A stretch of DNA of 64,000 nucleotides from Schistosoma mansoni (lineage: Eukaryota; Platyhelminthes; Trematoda; Strigeidida; Schistosomatidae), in assembly GCF_000237925.1 (NCBI RefSeq), contig NC_031499.1, forward strand, positions 1 through 64,000, given 5' to 3'. Shown piece after piece: positions 52,380 through 63,761 of the stretch (the stretch's first letter is position 1; each line of letters opens with the position of its first letter). Below the pieces are notes generated by a model. It made no database searches. It was not told where the DNA came from and was given only the letters and a program-made list of their open reading frames with translations. A program made the translations under genes and the position numbers.

Positions 52380-53060
52380 GTATTCCGCTATGCAATGACG
52401 GACTTGTCGAATTGTGCACCTCGACTGGCTCTACAGGAGTAATCGAATTGATAGATACACTTAAGTGTGGCTGATTCGAACCGTATGATTTTATTGGTGG
52501 ATTTTATCAAACAACCGTAGAAAACCGGATTCAGTTTAGCATCAGTAGATATTTTCTGCGCTGCATTTTCTAATCTTTGAGTTATTCCCTCTGTAGTTCC
52601 ATTTAAGATAGGATGTTTCAAGAACAGTACTGTCTGCAGAACGGTTATTACCTTCGGTCTTTTCTTTCATGTGTTCGTTGATAAACTTTTCTCGATAACC
52701 AATCTTGCTAAGCAGGTTGCGAACATTACCACGTTCATTTTCAAGAGCATCAAAATAAATCATTTTGAATCAGTATTCCTACTAAATTGCTTTTATATTT
52801 GATCGGTATAGCACTATGGACATGAGCATATTGTCCAATTGCGGATTTTCTATGTATCTCTCTGAAAACTTTTACTGCAGGTACAAGAATTAAAATTTCT
52901 TTAAGCTTCTCTCTATTAGATCACTGCAAATAAAATACAGTTTCCAGTATGGTAATGTTAGTCAGTAAAGACGATACATCTGAAGATATCACAGTTATTT
53001 TTGACCAACAGACTTTCTATTACCAAAAAATTCAAAGGGATCCTTGACATTATGCTTAAC
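52380..53060 (-). mobile_element. Penelope-like element fragment
   Basis: Minus-strand frames show LLSKIGYREKFINEHMKEK (52763-52542) and ITQRLENAAQKISTD followed by CIYQFDYSCRASRG (52621-52388). This order (LSKNGYP-type motif, then the TQRL region, then the VYQFxCSCGASYIGR start of the GIY-YIG domain) is that of Penelope elements. The catalytic RT core is not clear and the nuclease domain is cut off. Confidence 0.65.
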
Positions 53061-53199
53061 AATTTCTTTGCGCAGCGCTTCAATGATCCTTACTAAGTAG
53101 TTATCTAAAGTATGATAGACTGAATTATTTATATCTAAAATGGGTCAAAAAGTCAAACCTTTGTTGTGTATTTTTAGCTGACCGTATAGCCTTGATGTT

Positions 53200-55475
53200 A
53201 TCTCGACGTACATCTCAACACTCCAAAACTCGCATACAGTATTTGAGTACAATCATCTATTGTTGTAGGTGTGGCATTAAGTTCTAAAGTAGAACAGGTT
53301 CTATTAGACTGGATTCCGATAGACAATCGCTTGTGCGCTGCCCAACTAAAAGAGACGGTAAGAACTCGAAAATATAAATGCCTTTGTCTCTTTATTGTCT
53401 CTGTCTACATTCCCACTGTTTGCAACTCAGATGAAGCTAACGATGGAATTTATGTGAAGCTTCCCAACCTTTTACAATGTGGAAGTGGCAAGTGATTTTA
53501 ATGCTCATTAGGCAAAGTAGATCAAACTGAAAGACACCTAAGTGGGCCTTATAGTGTCGCGGTTTAATGAACAGATAATGGCGACCGCCTGCTGCAGCTG
53601 TGCTCAGATAGTCATCTAGTAAACACCAACATAATGAGGAACATAGTCCGATGTGGTGACTTCTAAAATCAACCTGACGATGTATTCAAAGAGACCGAAT
53701 TGCCATCAGCCAACGTACGAGGCTCGATAGAGGACTGATGCTCATTCTTGAACACATGTCTAGACTCGGATCATGGTCTAGTTCGAGAACGTGTTTGTCT
53801 GTCTTACTGGACGTAGAAAGGCCACAGCCAGGTAACCAACCTAGTGGTGAAAAGAATTAGATTATATTTCGGGAACAATTGGAGGAGTTAGTCAACCATG
53901 GAAGTGGTATTCACTCGGAGGCAGCGAGAAATGATATCCGAAAATTTGTGGAAACATCAGTGGCATATACTAGTAACTTAAACCAAAAGGTTAGGAAACA
54001 TCATAGGATTTCAGCGGTGTCTACTGAAGTGGTTGAGACTGGGCGATTCATACAGTCGGGTTCCGAAGACGGTGAGCAGAAACAGACGTACTTATCGACG
54101 CTCGATGAGGCGGGTTTCGACTCCGTCGATCGTGGGGCTATGCCGCAGTCTTTCATTAGACAGCATACCAAAGCTCTACATTGTATAGAATTTCTTCTCG
54201 AACACTACTGATCGAGTCAGAGCTTATGGCGGACTGTCATCAGGATTGGTTGCTTCAAGTGGTGTTCGCTTTCCTCACTCTATTTAACTTTATCATGGAC
54301 ATGCTTACAAACATAACACTTTCATCTAGTGAGTTTTCACGGAGTGGTCTTCTATCAGGCGAATCGTTTGTTGACGTAGAATATGCTATCGATATGATTC
54401 TATTTAATGCAGACGTTGACAAAATGCTGAGTCTTCTGATCATGTTAAGCAACAATGCAAGCATGTTTAGGATATGATCCTCTCCCTCCATTTACCAAAT
54501 GTTGCTTGGATCAGTACCTAAATCAGTGGTAAGGAGTGAAGTAGTTGGACCCATCACTTACCTTAGAAGTCTCACCAGTACTGATGGTCTGGCGCCTCAC
54601 AAAAGCTCGCAAGGATTTAGAAAGCATCTTTGGCTTCTGTCAACTTGCATCACCTGTGACGTAGGTGAGGCATCCTACTGCCAACCAAAAGACGGACTTA
54701 CTATGCAGTAATTCATTTCGTTCTACTTTATAGATGTCAAAATGGCCATTAGGAATTAAGAATATTTGTAGGCTACTAGTATTTGATCGTAAGTATCTTC
54801 AAAGCGTCGCCTATGTATTTTGGGATCACTGATTAATCAATGCCATGGTTAGGAATAGATTATTCACTAAGAACGCCAAATCGATAACAGATAGTAAATA
54901 TTGACCAATTGAGGCGGTTCGAACATGTGTTACGTATGCCCAACCACTGCCTACCTCGACGAGCGGTGTTTTCTGATGCAGTAGGCTAGAAGAAAGTTAG
55001 GGGTGGCCAAACCAAAACATGAAATCAGTCCATGAAGTTGTTACATCCCGATAACAATAGTGAATGGTAACTTTTGGTTCCATTTATGGACTAATATTAT
55101 GCATATAATATATATATATATATATATAACAGAAGTCATCGACAATCAGACTTCTCAATGTTAACAGGTGTAGACTACCTAGTTGGGGTCAGCGTGGTTA
55201 TTGTAACTAGTGCTTAGAGACTATGAATGACATGGCTCAAAATCGTTTGCAGTGTCGCAGGTGCATCTATTCTTTGTCTTTCCCCGAGTTCTGATATTCT
55301 AAATCCTGCGTAACCTTTGGTTTTTATTTTATTAATTTATATTTTCTTTTCGAGTCATGTCTTTAGTATCTAATTCTTCCTATTACCATTGATACTATTT
55401 GTACCTCTACCATTCTGGGACTTGGCCTGACGTTTTGTCGCTTTGTGCTAATGAAGTATGGCAATTTGAACCAGT
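53200..55475 (+). mobile_element. Old RTE-type LINE, family C relative
   Basis: Scattered frames match the 32.5-36.4 kb element: VEQVLLDWIPIDNRLCAAQL (53271 frame; LEWIPVNSRLCAVRL in the other), VSVYIPTVCNSDEANDG, the FDSVDR region near 54118 and VEYAIDMILF near 54370 (LEYADDIVLF). The 3' part (54970-55460) is the inverted twin of 46250-46765. Many frame breaks; much older than the 32.5 kb copy. Confidence 0.75.
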
Positions 55476-56490
55476 GTTCATACGTAGGAGGTTCTTCGTT
55501 GCAACTAAATGATGAACTGAATCACCAAGAGATCAGGATTGTTGGCTTCAACTTAAAATTAAAAATTAGAAACATTTCATTGTTTAACTGACAAGATTAC
55601 TGAATTCACAGAAAAATATCTAACAGGGTTTATTTGGTATATCAATTAAGATGTATATTTTCTTTCAAGGAAGAATTATAAAATAAATAATTACAAAGAA
55701 AACTTCAAAAGGAAACTACTTTTGAAAGTTTACCGACGAAACATAAACCACACCACAAAGAGTGTTCACAAATACAACAGTGAAGGTTTACGAATTAAGA
55801 GTAATGTATATATATAAGAAAAAAGGGAACTAGACAGAAGGAAACATAAACATCTAAATGACAAGATAAAGAAAAGTAGTTAGATGGTAGCAATACCAAT
55901 AGTTCTGTAGAATCTCACATGTGATATACATATGGAAACATAATCAGTGTTACGATGACATCGTTAAATGTGTTCATTACCAATCAAAAGTAACTGTGGA
56001 CTGTGAATAGAAAAACAAAAGATCAAAGATAATTGCACATTAATCTACATTAACAAATATAGTACAAACAGATGAGCAGGTATGCCACTTTACATTCGTT
56101 TACTTTATTATTAAACCCTTCATCTATTTTTATCAAAATTTCACAGATGAGAATATAGACGAAATAAGAATAATCAATAGGAAATAAATGGATGGAGCAT
56201 TTGAGCATTAGTCTTAATGTACACATTAGATGCCATCTACGCTTTTAAAAAATACCGATATATATATATATATCTCCAAGGCTAATGGAGACAAACAAGC
56301 AAGTAGGTAAGTAGACAAATTAAATCATCATTATGCTTTATTGACAATACTCATCTTGAAAATGATTAGTACAAAAACAAAAAGAAGATGAGAGAACTAT
56401 TACTTTATCATCTATCTTAACAAAATGAAAACAGACATGTTCATTGTGTATACATGGTAGTCAGCGGTTGATTACATGGATACAATATTA
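55476..56490 (-). other. Presumed 3' flank of the minus-strand gene
   Basis: A possible minus-strand poly(A) signal (complement of tttatt in gctttattgac) lies near 56336-56341, 150 bases beyond the stop. TA repeats lie near 56263. No other feature seen. Confidence 0.4.
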
Positions 56491-58043
56491 TTATTCTATA
56501 ATAACCAAAGATAACATATTATGATTCGTAATAAGAAATATTGGAAATATATTTTGATCAATTAATAAAGGTTTATTAGTTGTATTTATATTGGAATGTG
56601 AATTATACAATAATAAAGGTGCTGCTTTTATACTAAATGTGCATAAGTTAAATATTCCAAATTGTGGTGCTAAAGCTTTTAATGTTAAACACTTAACTTG
56701 ATATGGTTGTAGATGAAATTCTTGTTTAGTTAAACCAATCCATATAAGAGATGGAATAAATGAGGCATCACGAGAAATTGATTCCAGTTGTGAAGATGAG
56801 TTATACACTCGAAATGGATTCATGTGTTGTGGATGACTTGTTCCAGTTGTTGATGATAAGACCTCTTCTGTTATTGATTCACGTCTAATAAATAAAAGAG
56901 TATTTAGGAAGAATGCTATGAACTAACAATAGAAAATGATCATTTAAAGCTGAAACTAAATTTATTTCAAAATCCATAACCTTGGACAACAAACGTGCCT
57001 TAATATACAAAGTCCTATTTTCAGAAGGGAGCTTTGTGGAGATTTTAGTATTTTCATAGTTAAAATCATGAGTCAATTGAAGCTAGACCACCATGGAAAA
57101 CCCTGAAACACTGGATGGCCGTTTCGTCTTATTGTGGGACTAAGACAATGGTGGACGGTTGTTCAATTTTGTTGATTGGTTGGAGTTAGACATTAACACC
57201 GTTGAATGCCAGTTCAGTGGTCTAGGGGTTAAGCGCTCACACGCGAGACTGATAAGTCCTGGTTTCCAATCTTGCGAGGCGGGATCGTGGCGACGCACTG
57301 CTGAGGAGTCCCACGATAGGGCAAAACGGCCACCCAGTGCATCCAGGTTTTCCATGGTGGTCTAGCTTTAATTGACTCATGATTTCAACTATAAAAAAGC
57401 CCTATTTTACATATGATTGCTGAATTTTCAGCGAATAAATAATTTAAAAATAAATTCACTTGATATTGTTTGTTTGTATCTTCCATTGTTGTTTTAGGAC
57501 TGCAATTGATCAGTCTCTTTTTGGAATATGTGCATCCTGAGCGGGTTGCCTCGATATCGCCTTAAGTCACAAGCTTTTTGAGCAAAGTGAATTCAAACTT
57601 CAACCCATTACACAAACAGGTGACTACCAGTAGCTAAGTGGATAACGCGATGGTGTTTGACATGAACGGTACTAGGTTCGAGTCCCAGGGTGAACATTAA
57701 CTCTGGGATGCAGGTACATTAAGCTAACAAGTCCTAAATAGGACGACACGTGCGTCCTGGATTCACTGCTAGCTGCTATCTATCTTACCTTGAAAATAAG
57801 CCTGAGAAATTTGCTCTCCAATAAAATCTCTTAACACTGAAATAATCCAAAATGATATAACTGAACAGTTTGAGACTACTCATAGAGTTGATTGGTGGTA
57901 AAAAAAAAATTATTTCTTTAATGAGATCAGACTTAATTGTACGTCATGATGGCGTCAAGTTCTCTGTACTTCACGATATATGAAACTTAATCACTATTTA
58001 CAATCAGATCTATAAAGCTGACATAGAATAGTGTCTGTAATAT

Positions 58044-58074
<31 letters not shown>

Positions 58075-61000
58075 GATCAAATCAAAAATGATTAAAAGTG
58101 ATTTGGATTATTTAAATTTCCATCGAGATACGTAATTCTTGGAAGAAATGTTAGTTTAAGTGAAATGTTAATAGAAAGTGGAAATCGGTAAACTGTGACT
58201 CCAGTAAGAGCTAATATATATCTATTCAGTCAATCTAATAGCATTAAACTAATCCAGAAATAGAATAGTGAATGGAAATGTATATTTACGATTTGTATGA
58301 ACATGACTGTTTATTATGCTTGGTAAAAAAAAAAAGAATCCTTCTCCCATATTCGTCAAACACCCTGGTGCGGCGGAGGGTGGGGAAAGTCACCTCTCCC
58401 TCTTCAAATGTTCTCACATGGTCACGCGTATACAGTCAATGACAGGTAAGTCATACTCACTGCCTTCTAACGACGAGGGTGTTGTCTACGAAATTGAGAG
58501 GACGAAAACAGAATGTCTGGCGCTTTAACCGAGTTGTTGAATATGGTGGATTAACCTAGAGAAGTTGGGGAAACCTCATTCCAAACCAATCGTGCACATG
58601 GACTCCAGCATCCTGAACGGACAAATGGAGTATGAACCAATCGTTGGTCACCAGATACCACGGCACTGAATCTACTGACGTTGCTCCACTGACTTGTGGA
58701 TGAGACCTTTATGTTAAAGGCTCCGAGTGTGGCACCCTAAGAAAACCACCTGCTTCGGTGGTTCATTCATTATCAATGATAATGAATATGTGAGAATCAT
58801 AATTGTATCAAACTTATTAATAATGAAAAAAAAACTATGAGTATCCATGAGAAAGAAATATTTTCAATGAGTCAAACTCTACTTGTAGTTATGATCCAAT
58901 TGGTTTAAGAATAAAATAATTAACAACTGAAATTTCTAGTTCATATGACATGAAAAACATTTTAAAAATGATTATAGAAAGCTAATATGGAAAAACATAA
59001 CAAAATTAAATCACTAATGGGAATCTCACGTGTAATCAACCATACTATCGGAATACATTTTGAACATATTCATATGACCAGTCAGTATTGATTAAAAGCG
59101 ATGGAAGTTTGTCTGAGGCATGAATATATATATATATATAATTGATTGATTGATCAATGGGTAAGTGAGAAGTGTCATGTTTCACGTTTTTCTTAGTACA
59201 GATCGATTTTTATCGACCAGGCTACAATGTGGCAACTACTATACGTGACTCGATATCGTGTGCACAATTTCAAGAGATGAGATAGTGGTTGGAAGTAGTG
59301 GATCGGAAACCCTGGAGATAGGTTTGGAGTTATTAGGTGCTCGTTAACGCGGTACACATCTCAGTCCTATAGGAGGTCAGTCGCGGCCCGGGTAGCTCAA
59401 TGGTGACGTCAATAAAAGGTGAGTAATAAACAGTAATCATAGGTTGATGAAGATTTCCAAGAAGATGAAAAATGAACTAATGAATGAATTTTCTACAAGT
59501 ATTTGAATTCATCTATGTAAAATGTCTATCAAAACAGAGTCTTGTGAAAACGCTGTTAAAATTAACGTATACAAAAACTAAACTATTTCAAATGAACAAT
59601 ATTGGCCTACAACACTGAACATACAAACATTTGATCATCTAAGTTTAGATCATGTTTTATTTCTTAACTCTAATCTTAAAATTTAATGTACAATACTTAT
59701 TCTCATTGAATAATGTTGATTGACTCAGTTATTTAATGTAGAAAAAGGAAATGTTCTATGGAAATGATGTGAACAACGAAACAAGAAGCCTTAACAAACT
59801 ACGGAAGCTATTTTTGGGGACGTTATTTCATTTAATTTAAAGCTTGTATAACAGTAATATTTACCTTTTTCCCTAGTCTATTCTACAGATCATAAGCTTT
59901 TGTTTGATGTATGATTCACTGTCATAGCCTTTTCTGTTCGTTCCAAAGCTATTGTAATTTAGACGTAATCTTTTGTACTCTATTTTTGTACTCTAATCCC
60001 CCAGTTTTGGACATAATTGTATTTTCTTAATTATTGTACTTTGTGGTCAGGTTAGTCATCTATATTATTCATGTATCTTTTTACACTAATTTGAATTCGG
60101 GTACCAGATCGGATTTTGGAATAAAGAGAGTAGTGTTCCAGTTGTCTTCTCTCTCTCGCGTGCTTGTCAGCCAATCAGGTGATAGAATAGTTTTCGTCTC
60201 TCTATCCCCACTTTGAATTCACGCATACTAGACCCAAGGTTAAACCAGTCAGCCTAACACGTCAAGGTCCTAATCTACATCAGACAAGTTATCCTTGGCA
60301 CGAAAGTGGGTAGATAGATCAAAGAGGTAACAGGAAAGTACACAACATAGTCATCCTATCAACATGAATGTGACAATAACTAAAAAAAACAACTTACTCA
60401 AATTTATCCTTATTATTCATATCTAATTGAACAATAATAGGCCACATTGAACTATTGTATATTTTAGCTTGTACAGAGATTGGAACAAAACTTGTTGTTG
60501 AATACATTTTTTAAAAGATCAAAAAAAAATTAATATAAAAGAGTTAAGTATTAAGTATGTTGAAATAGTTATATTATACACAGAAGTACTATCATAATCC
60601 CTACTACTAATAAGTCATTTATATAGAAATCTCAATTCAAAGTAAATACATATATCAAAGTTGAAATCATGAGTCAATTGAAGCTAGACCACCATCGAAA
60701 ACCTGGAAGCACTGGACGGCCGTTTCGTCCTATTATGGGACTCCTCAGCAGTGCGCACCCACGATCCCGCACTCGCGAGATTCAAACCCAGGACCTACCA
60801 GTTACGAGCCAGAGCCCTCAACCGATAGACCACTGAGCCGGCATCCAACGGTGTTAATGTCTAACTTCAACTGATCCACGAATTATGAGCGACACTTCAC
60901 CAATTGCCTTCAGTGAGTTGTTATCTCACAACAGACGTGGTTGAACTCCACTGGTCACTGCTTCCCACTAGAACTCCAGGACATGTATCTTGAAGTCAGT

Positions 61001-63761
61001 CACTAGTGAGCATATGATTATAATCAGAAGGGGATTTGTGGAGATTTCAGTATATTTCAAAGTTGAAATCATGAGTCATAATAGGACGAAACAGCCGTCC
61101 AGTGCTTCCAGGTTTTCGATGGNNNNNNNNNNNNNNNNNNNNNNNNNNNNNNNNNNNNNNNNNNNNNNNNNNNNNNNNNNNNNNNNNNNNNNNNNNNNNN
61201 NNNNNNNNNNNNNNNNNNNNNNNNNNNNNNNNNNNNNNNNNNNNNNNNNNNNNNNNNNNNNNNNNNNNNNNNNNNNNNNNNNNNNNNNNNNNNNNNNNNN
61301 NNNNNNNNNNNNNNNNNNNNNNTGAATATACTGAAATCTCCACAAATCCCCTTCTAAATACATATAATTTAATGTGGAAATCTGATAAAATACTTAGAGT
61401 ACTACTACTACTAATATTACTGATGACTACAAACCTGAACCTGTTACTTGCTACTGTTGTATAATCGAAGAAAGAATACAAGAATGAAGATGAAAATTTA
61501 ATTACATACCTATCAAAAATGACAAAAGTCATCACAATTGATTGATCACTGGGTGGTGATCAATGTCTTACGTGTCAAGTTGTGATTACATCCCAGTAGC
61601 GGCCTGAATAGCTCAGTGGTAACGTCTCTGAATGTGAAGCTGAGTGACACAGGGTCAAATCCGTCAGGGAGCACCAGTTCCCTCAAGATTACAGATACAC
61701 CTTGCTGACGAGTGCCAAATAGCACGAAACCCGGGTCCAAGGTTTCCTGTTGACCATCTCTAACCACCATCTTATGACAAAAAGTCAGAAATGACATTCA
61801 ATCCTATAATAAGATGACGATACTGCCATCTAATTCACCTGGAAACTAAACTTGAGTACATTAAACTAGTGTCATAGTTGATAATTAATTATCAGAATGA
61901 ATATTTATCGAGATTATAGCAATTTGAATATTAAAATTACTACAATCTTCATAAATCTCTAGTATAATAATAATCATGTTCTCATTAATGATTAGCTTTA
62001 AAGTGAAGTTCCTAGTGAGAAGTTGTGACAAGTAGAATTCAACCAATATCGAGTAGAGACAAGTAACTATGTCAGCGAGTGAAATAATTTACATAATAAT
62101 TATTTAAGTTGAACATTAAACTGTACAACTTATCAAAAAATAGTGAAACCATTTTTTTATAATTTAATTTAATTTTGTAATTTGTAGAGTGAGGGCATAC
62201 AACCACCTTTCTCCCTTGTTTCATTCAAGCAGTGGGGTTAGGCAGGGTCACCTGATCTCACCATTTCTCTTCAACTTTGCCATCGATGACATTCTGGAAA
62301 CAGCTCTGATGGATGTAAGTAATGGCGGTGTGGATCTGCTGTCTAGAGAACGACTTCTCGACCTTGAGTATGCGGATGATATTGTCTTACTGTGCGATAA
62401 TGCCCAAGGCATGCAATCCGCACTTAATCAGTTGGCAATCACTGTCCGCAAGTACGGTATATGCTTTGCACCCTCCAAGTGCAAAGTACTCCTACAAGAC
62501 TGGAAGGATTCTAATCCTGTACTCACTCTGGATGGTGAGCAGATTAAAGTAGTCGAGAAGTTCGTGTATCTAGACAGCTGCATAAGTTCTGGTGGTGGCG
62601 TGAGTGATGTGATTGATGCACGTATAATGAAAGCCAGAGAGGCTTATGCCAATCTGGGCCATCTCTGGCACCTTCGTGATGTTAGTCGGGCTGTAAAAGG
62701 TCGGATCTACAACGCGTCGGTGAGAACGGTTTCGCTCTATGCTTGTGAAACCTGGCCTCCCCGAGTTGAGGATGTTAGACGACTCTCCGTATTCGATCAT
62801 CGTTGTCTCCGGAGGATTGCTGAAATCCAGTGGCAACACCATGTTAGTAATGCAGAGGTTCGGCATCGTGTGTCCGGGCGCAGAGACGATAATTCAATTG
62901 GTGTCAGCATCTCGAAAATAGACTTCGGTAGCTTAGACATGCTTTACGAATGTCATTCTAGAGAATTCCACGTTGTGCATTATCTGCCGACTGTGGGACT
63001 GGTTAAAACATACGGAGAGGAGGTCAGTGTATGACATGGTGTCGTGGCATGAAAGAAAGATGTAAAGGGCTAGCTTCTGTTGGTCCTTCACGACTCTCTG
63101 GCTGGGGTCCGAGAAATGGTGCAACACAGTGGCTAGAGACGTTGTCAGGTATGGCTCAGAATAGAACCCAATGGCGAGCCTGCTGTAACCTTCTTTTACT
63201 TTCTTCATAAAGAGTGGTTATAACTTTCTTAACTGAGAGAGCTCTTCTGGTTGTACATTTCAGTTCCACCCCCATCATTACTCTTCTTTTTTTCGTTATT
63301 TTATATATACACATCTTCTTCCTTCTCCTCCCATTCTCATTATTTTGTGTGGCGCATATGTATCTGGTGCCCTTTTGTACCAATATGTATGTGTTTAAAT
63401 ACAATAAATAAATAAATATAATAAGATTGTATAAAAACATGATCATTAAATAAACATACCATTTTTTTGTTTGTTCCCATGGTAACTGATTAAAAGGTGA
63501 ATGATAAAAATCTTTAAAGAAATCTTTAAGTGATGAATAAGTATAACTTGTATTATTATTATCACTATGGTTGTTGTTTAGTTGATTTATATCATTACAG
63601 TTTTCATTATTTTGTGAATAATTTACAAATTTTGGATAATTTAATTGAATTCTTATTAAATTTGATAAATCAAAATTGTTTAAATTTATTAATTTTTTAT
63701 TATTTATTTGATGTTTACATTTTTTAAATTTCCTTTTGGATAATTTTAAATCTAATATATT
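56491..63761 (-). CDS. C-terminal exons of a host gene, possibly TRAPPC8/Trs85-like (5' part outside window)
   Basis: Three exons join in phase on the minus strand: 63761-63460 (302 b, phase 0 in, 2 out), 60490-60398 (93 b, phase 2 to 2), 56884-56491 (394 b, ending TAA). The splice signals are cttttacag/, TG/gtatgt, caacaag/, GA/gtaagt and tttattag/. The encoded end is asparagine-rich (SQNNENCNDINQLNNNHSDNN), then FVPISVQAKIYNSSMWPIIVQLD, then SLIWIGLTKQEFHLQPYQ with CLTLKALAPQFGIFNLCTF, finishing LSLVIIE. The beta-strand-like pattern (motifs of the W-x-G, L-x-P-x-Q, G-x-x-N-L kind) is what I expect of the C-terminal Ig-like end of TRAPP subunit 8, a vesicle-tethering factor at the Golgi; this identity is an inference from memory of the family. 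The gene runs towards VAP (convergent). Confidence 0.65.
57022..57395 (+). mobile_element. Hammerhead-type SINE, inverted pair with degenerate ribozyme
   Basis: Flanked by similar aaag(t/c)cctatttt at about 57009-57021 and 57396-57408. The left part (57040-57135) is the complement of a SINE 3' end with the remnant ggccgtttcgtc. The right part (57185-57395) is a forward SINE with tRNA-like region and a hammerhead-like segment at 57296-57339: CTGAGGAG is intact, but the GAAA box (CAAAA) and the GTC cleavage site (ACC) are changed. Confidence 0.8.
57620..57840 (+). mobile_element. SM-alpha-type SINE with degenerate hammerhead
   Basis: Has an A-box-like tagctaagtggataacg (57632), a B-box-like ggttcgagtccc (57675) and a hammerhead-like segment (57717-57764; stem II gtcctaaataggac, cleavage-site gcgtcctgg) followed by a tcactgctagctgctatc tract. 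This matches the layout of the SM-alpha hammerhead satellite of Schistosoma from general knowledge. The conserved CTGANGA and GAAA boxes are altered (CTAACAA, GACA). Confidence 0.75.
57850..58310. other. AT-rich intronic spacer with (ATT)n run
   Basis: Trinucleotide repeats at about 58047-58072. Nothing else recognised. Confidence 0.5.
58320..58790. repeat. GC-richer dispersed repeat
   Basis: Bases 58449-58590 have a partner at 63876-64000 (catactcactg-cttctaacgac..., attga(g/a)aggacgaaaa, gaatgtctggc). The 470-base block is richer in GC than the surrounding DNA. The right part ends aagaaaaccacctgcttcggtggttc, a perfect stem-loop. No coding function recognised. Confidence 0.6.
58791..59149. 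other. AT-rich intronic spacer
   Basis: Nothing recognised; a TA run lies near 59126. Confidence 0.4.
59150..59415 (+). mobile_element. Truncated SINE, tRNA-like start only
   Basis: Contains ggcccgggtagctcaatggtgacgtc at 59388-59413, which matches the A-box region of the SINE at 61541-61790 (ggcctgaatagctcagtggtaacgtc). The upstream part (attgatcaatggg) also resembles the start of that copy. B box and ribozyme are missing. Confidence 0.5.
59416..60397. other. AT-rich intronic spacer
   Basis: No exon or repeat recognised. A 60-codon ORF at 60034 is not supported by splice context. Confidence 0.4.
60655..60900 (-). mobile_element. Hammerhead-type SINE with intact ribozyme core
   Basis: On the minus strand: tRNA-like region (ggctcagtggtctatcggttg, A-box-like; ctgggtttgaatctcgcg, B-box-like), then the ribozyme at 60753-60710, then the gtggtctagcttcaattgactcatgatttcaa end. 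It belongs to the same family as the 49.4 and 57.0 kb copies, and lies in the intron of the TRAPPC8-like gene, on the gene's own strand. Confidence 0.85.
60710..60753 (-). ncRNA. Hammerhead ribozyme, intact conserved core
   Basis: Minus-strand reading: stem I half CACTG; CTGAGGA; stem II GTCC-CATAATA-GGAC; GAAA; short self-complementary stem III CGGCCG; cleavage triplet GTC; stem I half CAGTG. All conserved boxes (CUGANGA, GAAA, NUH) are present and the stems pair. This is a type I, minimal-stem III arrangement as in the SM-alpha ribozymes. Activity is inferred, not shown. Confidence 0.8.
61024..61355 (+). mobile_element. Foldback hammerhead SINE containing the assembly gap
   Basis: The left end (agaaggggatttgtggagatttc at 61026) is the complement of the sequence right of the gap (gaaatctccacaaatcccctt at 61332). 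Between them is a partial ribozyme half (taataggacgaaac...cgtccagtgc, 61078-61108). Bases 61123-61322 are Ns. The palindromic ends suggest that the hairpin itself caused the gap. Confidence 0.75.
61123..61322. other. Assembly gap of 200 Ns
   Basis: Exactly 200 Ns, so probably a gap of conventional rather than measured size. Short ORFs running through it are meaningless. Confidence 0.99.
61541..61790 (+). mobile_element. SM-alpha-like SINE, second subfamily, with intact ribozyme
   Basis: Layout: A-box-like tagctcagtggtaacg (61612), B-box-like gggtcaaatcc (61653), ribozyme at 61699-61743, then a downstream arm (gaccatctctaaccaccatc). The body differs from the 49/57/60 kb SINEs, so it is a separate subfamily. 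Confidence 0.8.
61699..61743 (+). ncRNA. Hammerhead ribozyme, intact conserved core
   Basis: Plus-strand reading: stem I half ACCTTG; CTGACGA; stem II GTGC-CAAATA-GCAC; GAAA; self-complementary stem III CCCGGG; GTC; stem I half CAAGGT. All conserved boxes are present and the stems pair. It lies antisense to the TRAPPC8-like gene in its intron. Activity is inferred only. Confidence 0.8.
62188..63415 (+). mobile_element. RTE-type LINE copy, 5'-truncated (family D)
   Basis: Opens with RAYNHLSPLFHSSSGVRQG, includes LEYADDIVLLCDNAQG and runs 281 residues to 63034. It ends with the ggcgcatatgtatctggtgcc 3' UTR and an aaataaataaata tail near 63410. Same family as 41.2-42.7 kb. It sits in an intron of the minus-strand gene just upstream (plus-coordinate below) of the exon at 63460. 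Confidence 0.9.

Noticed and set aside
60990-61535. ORFs of 95-162 codons across the gap
   Set aside because: Most of their length is Ns; only SINE sequence is real on either side.
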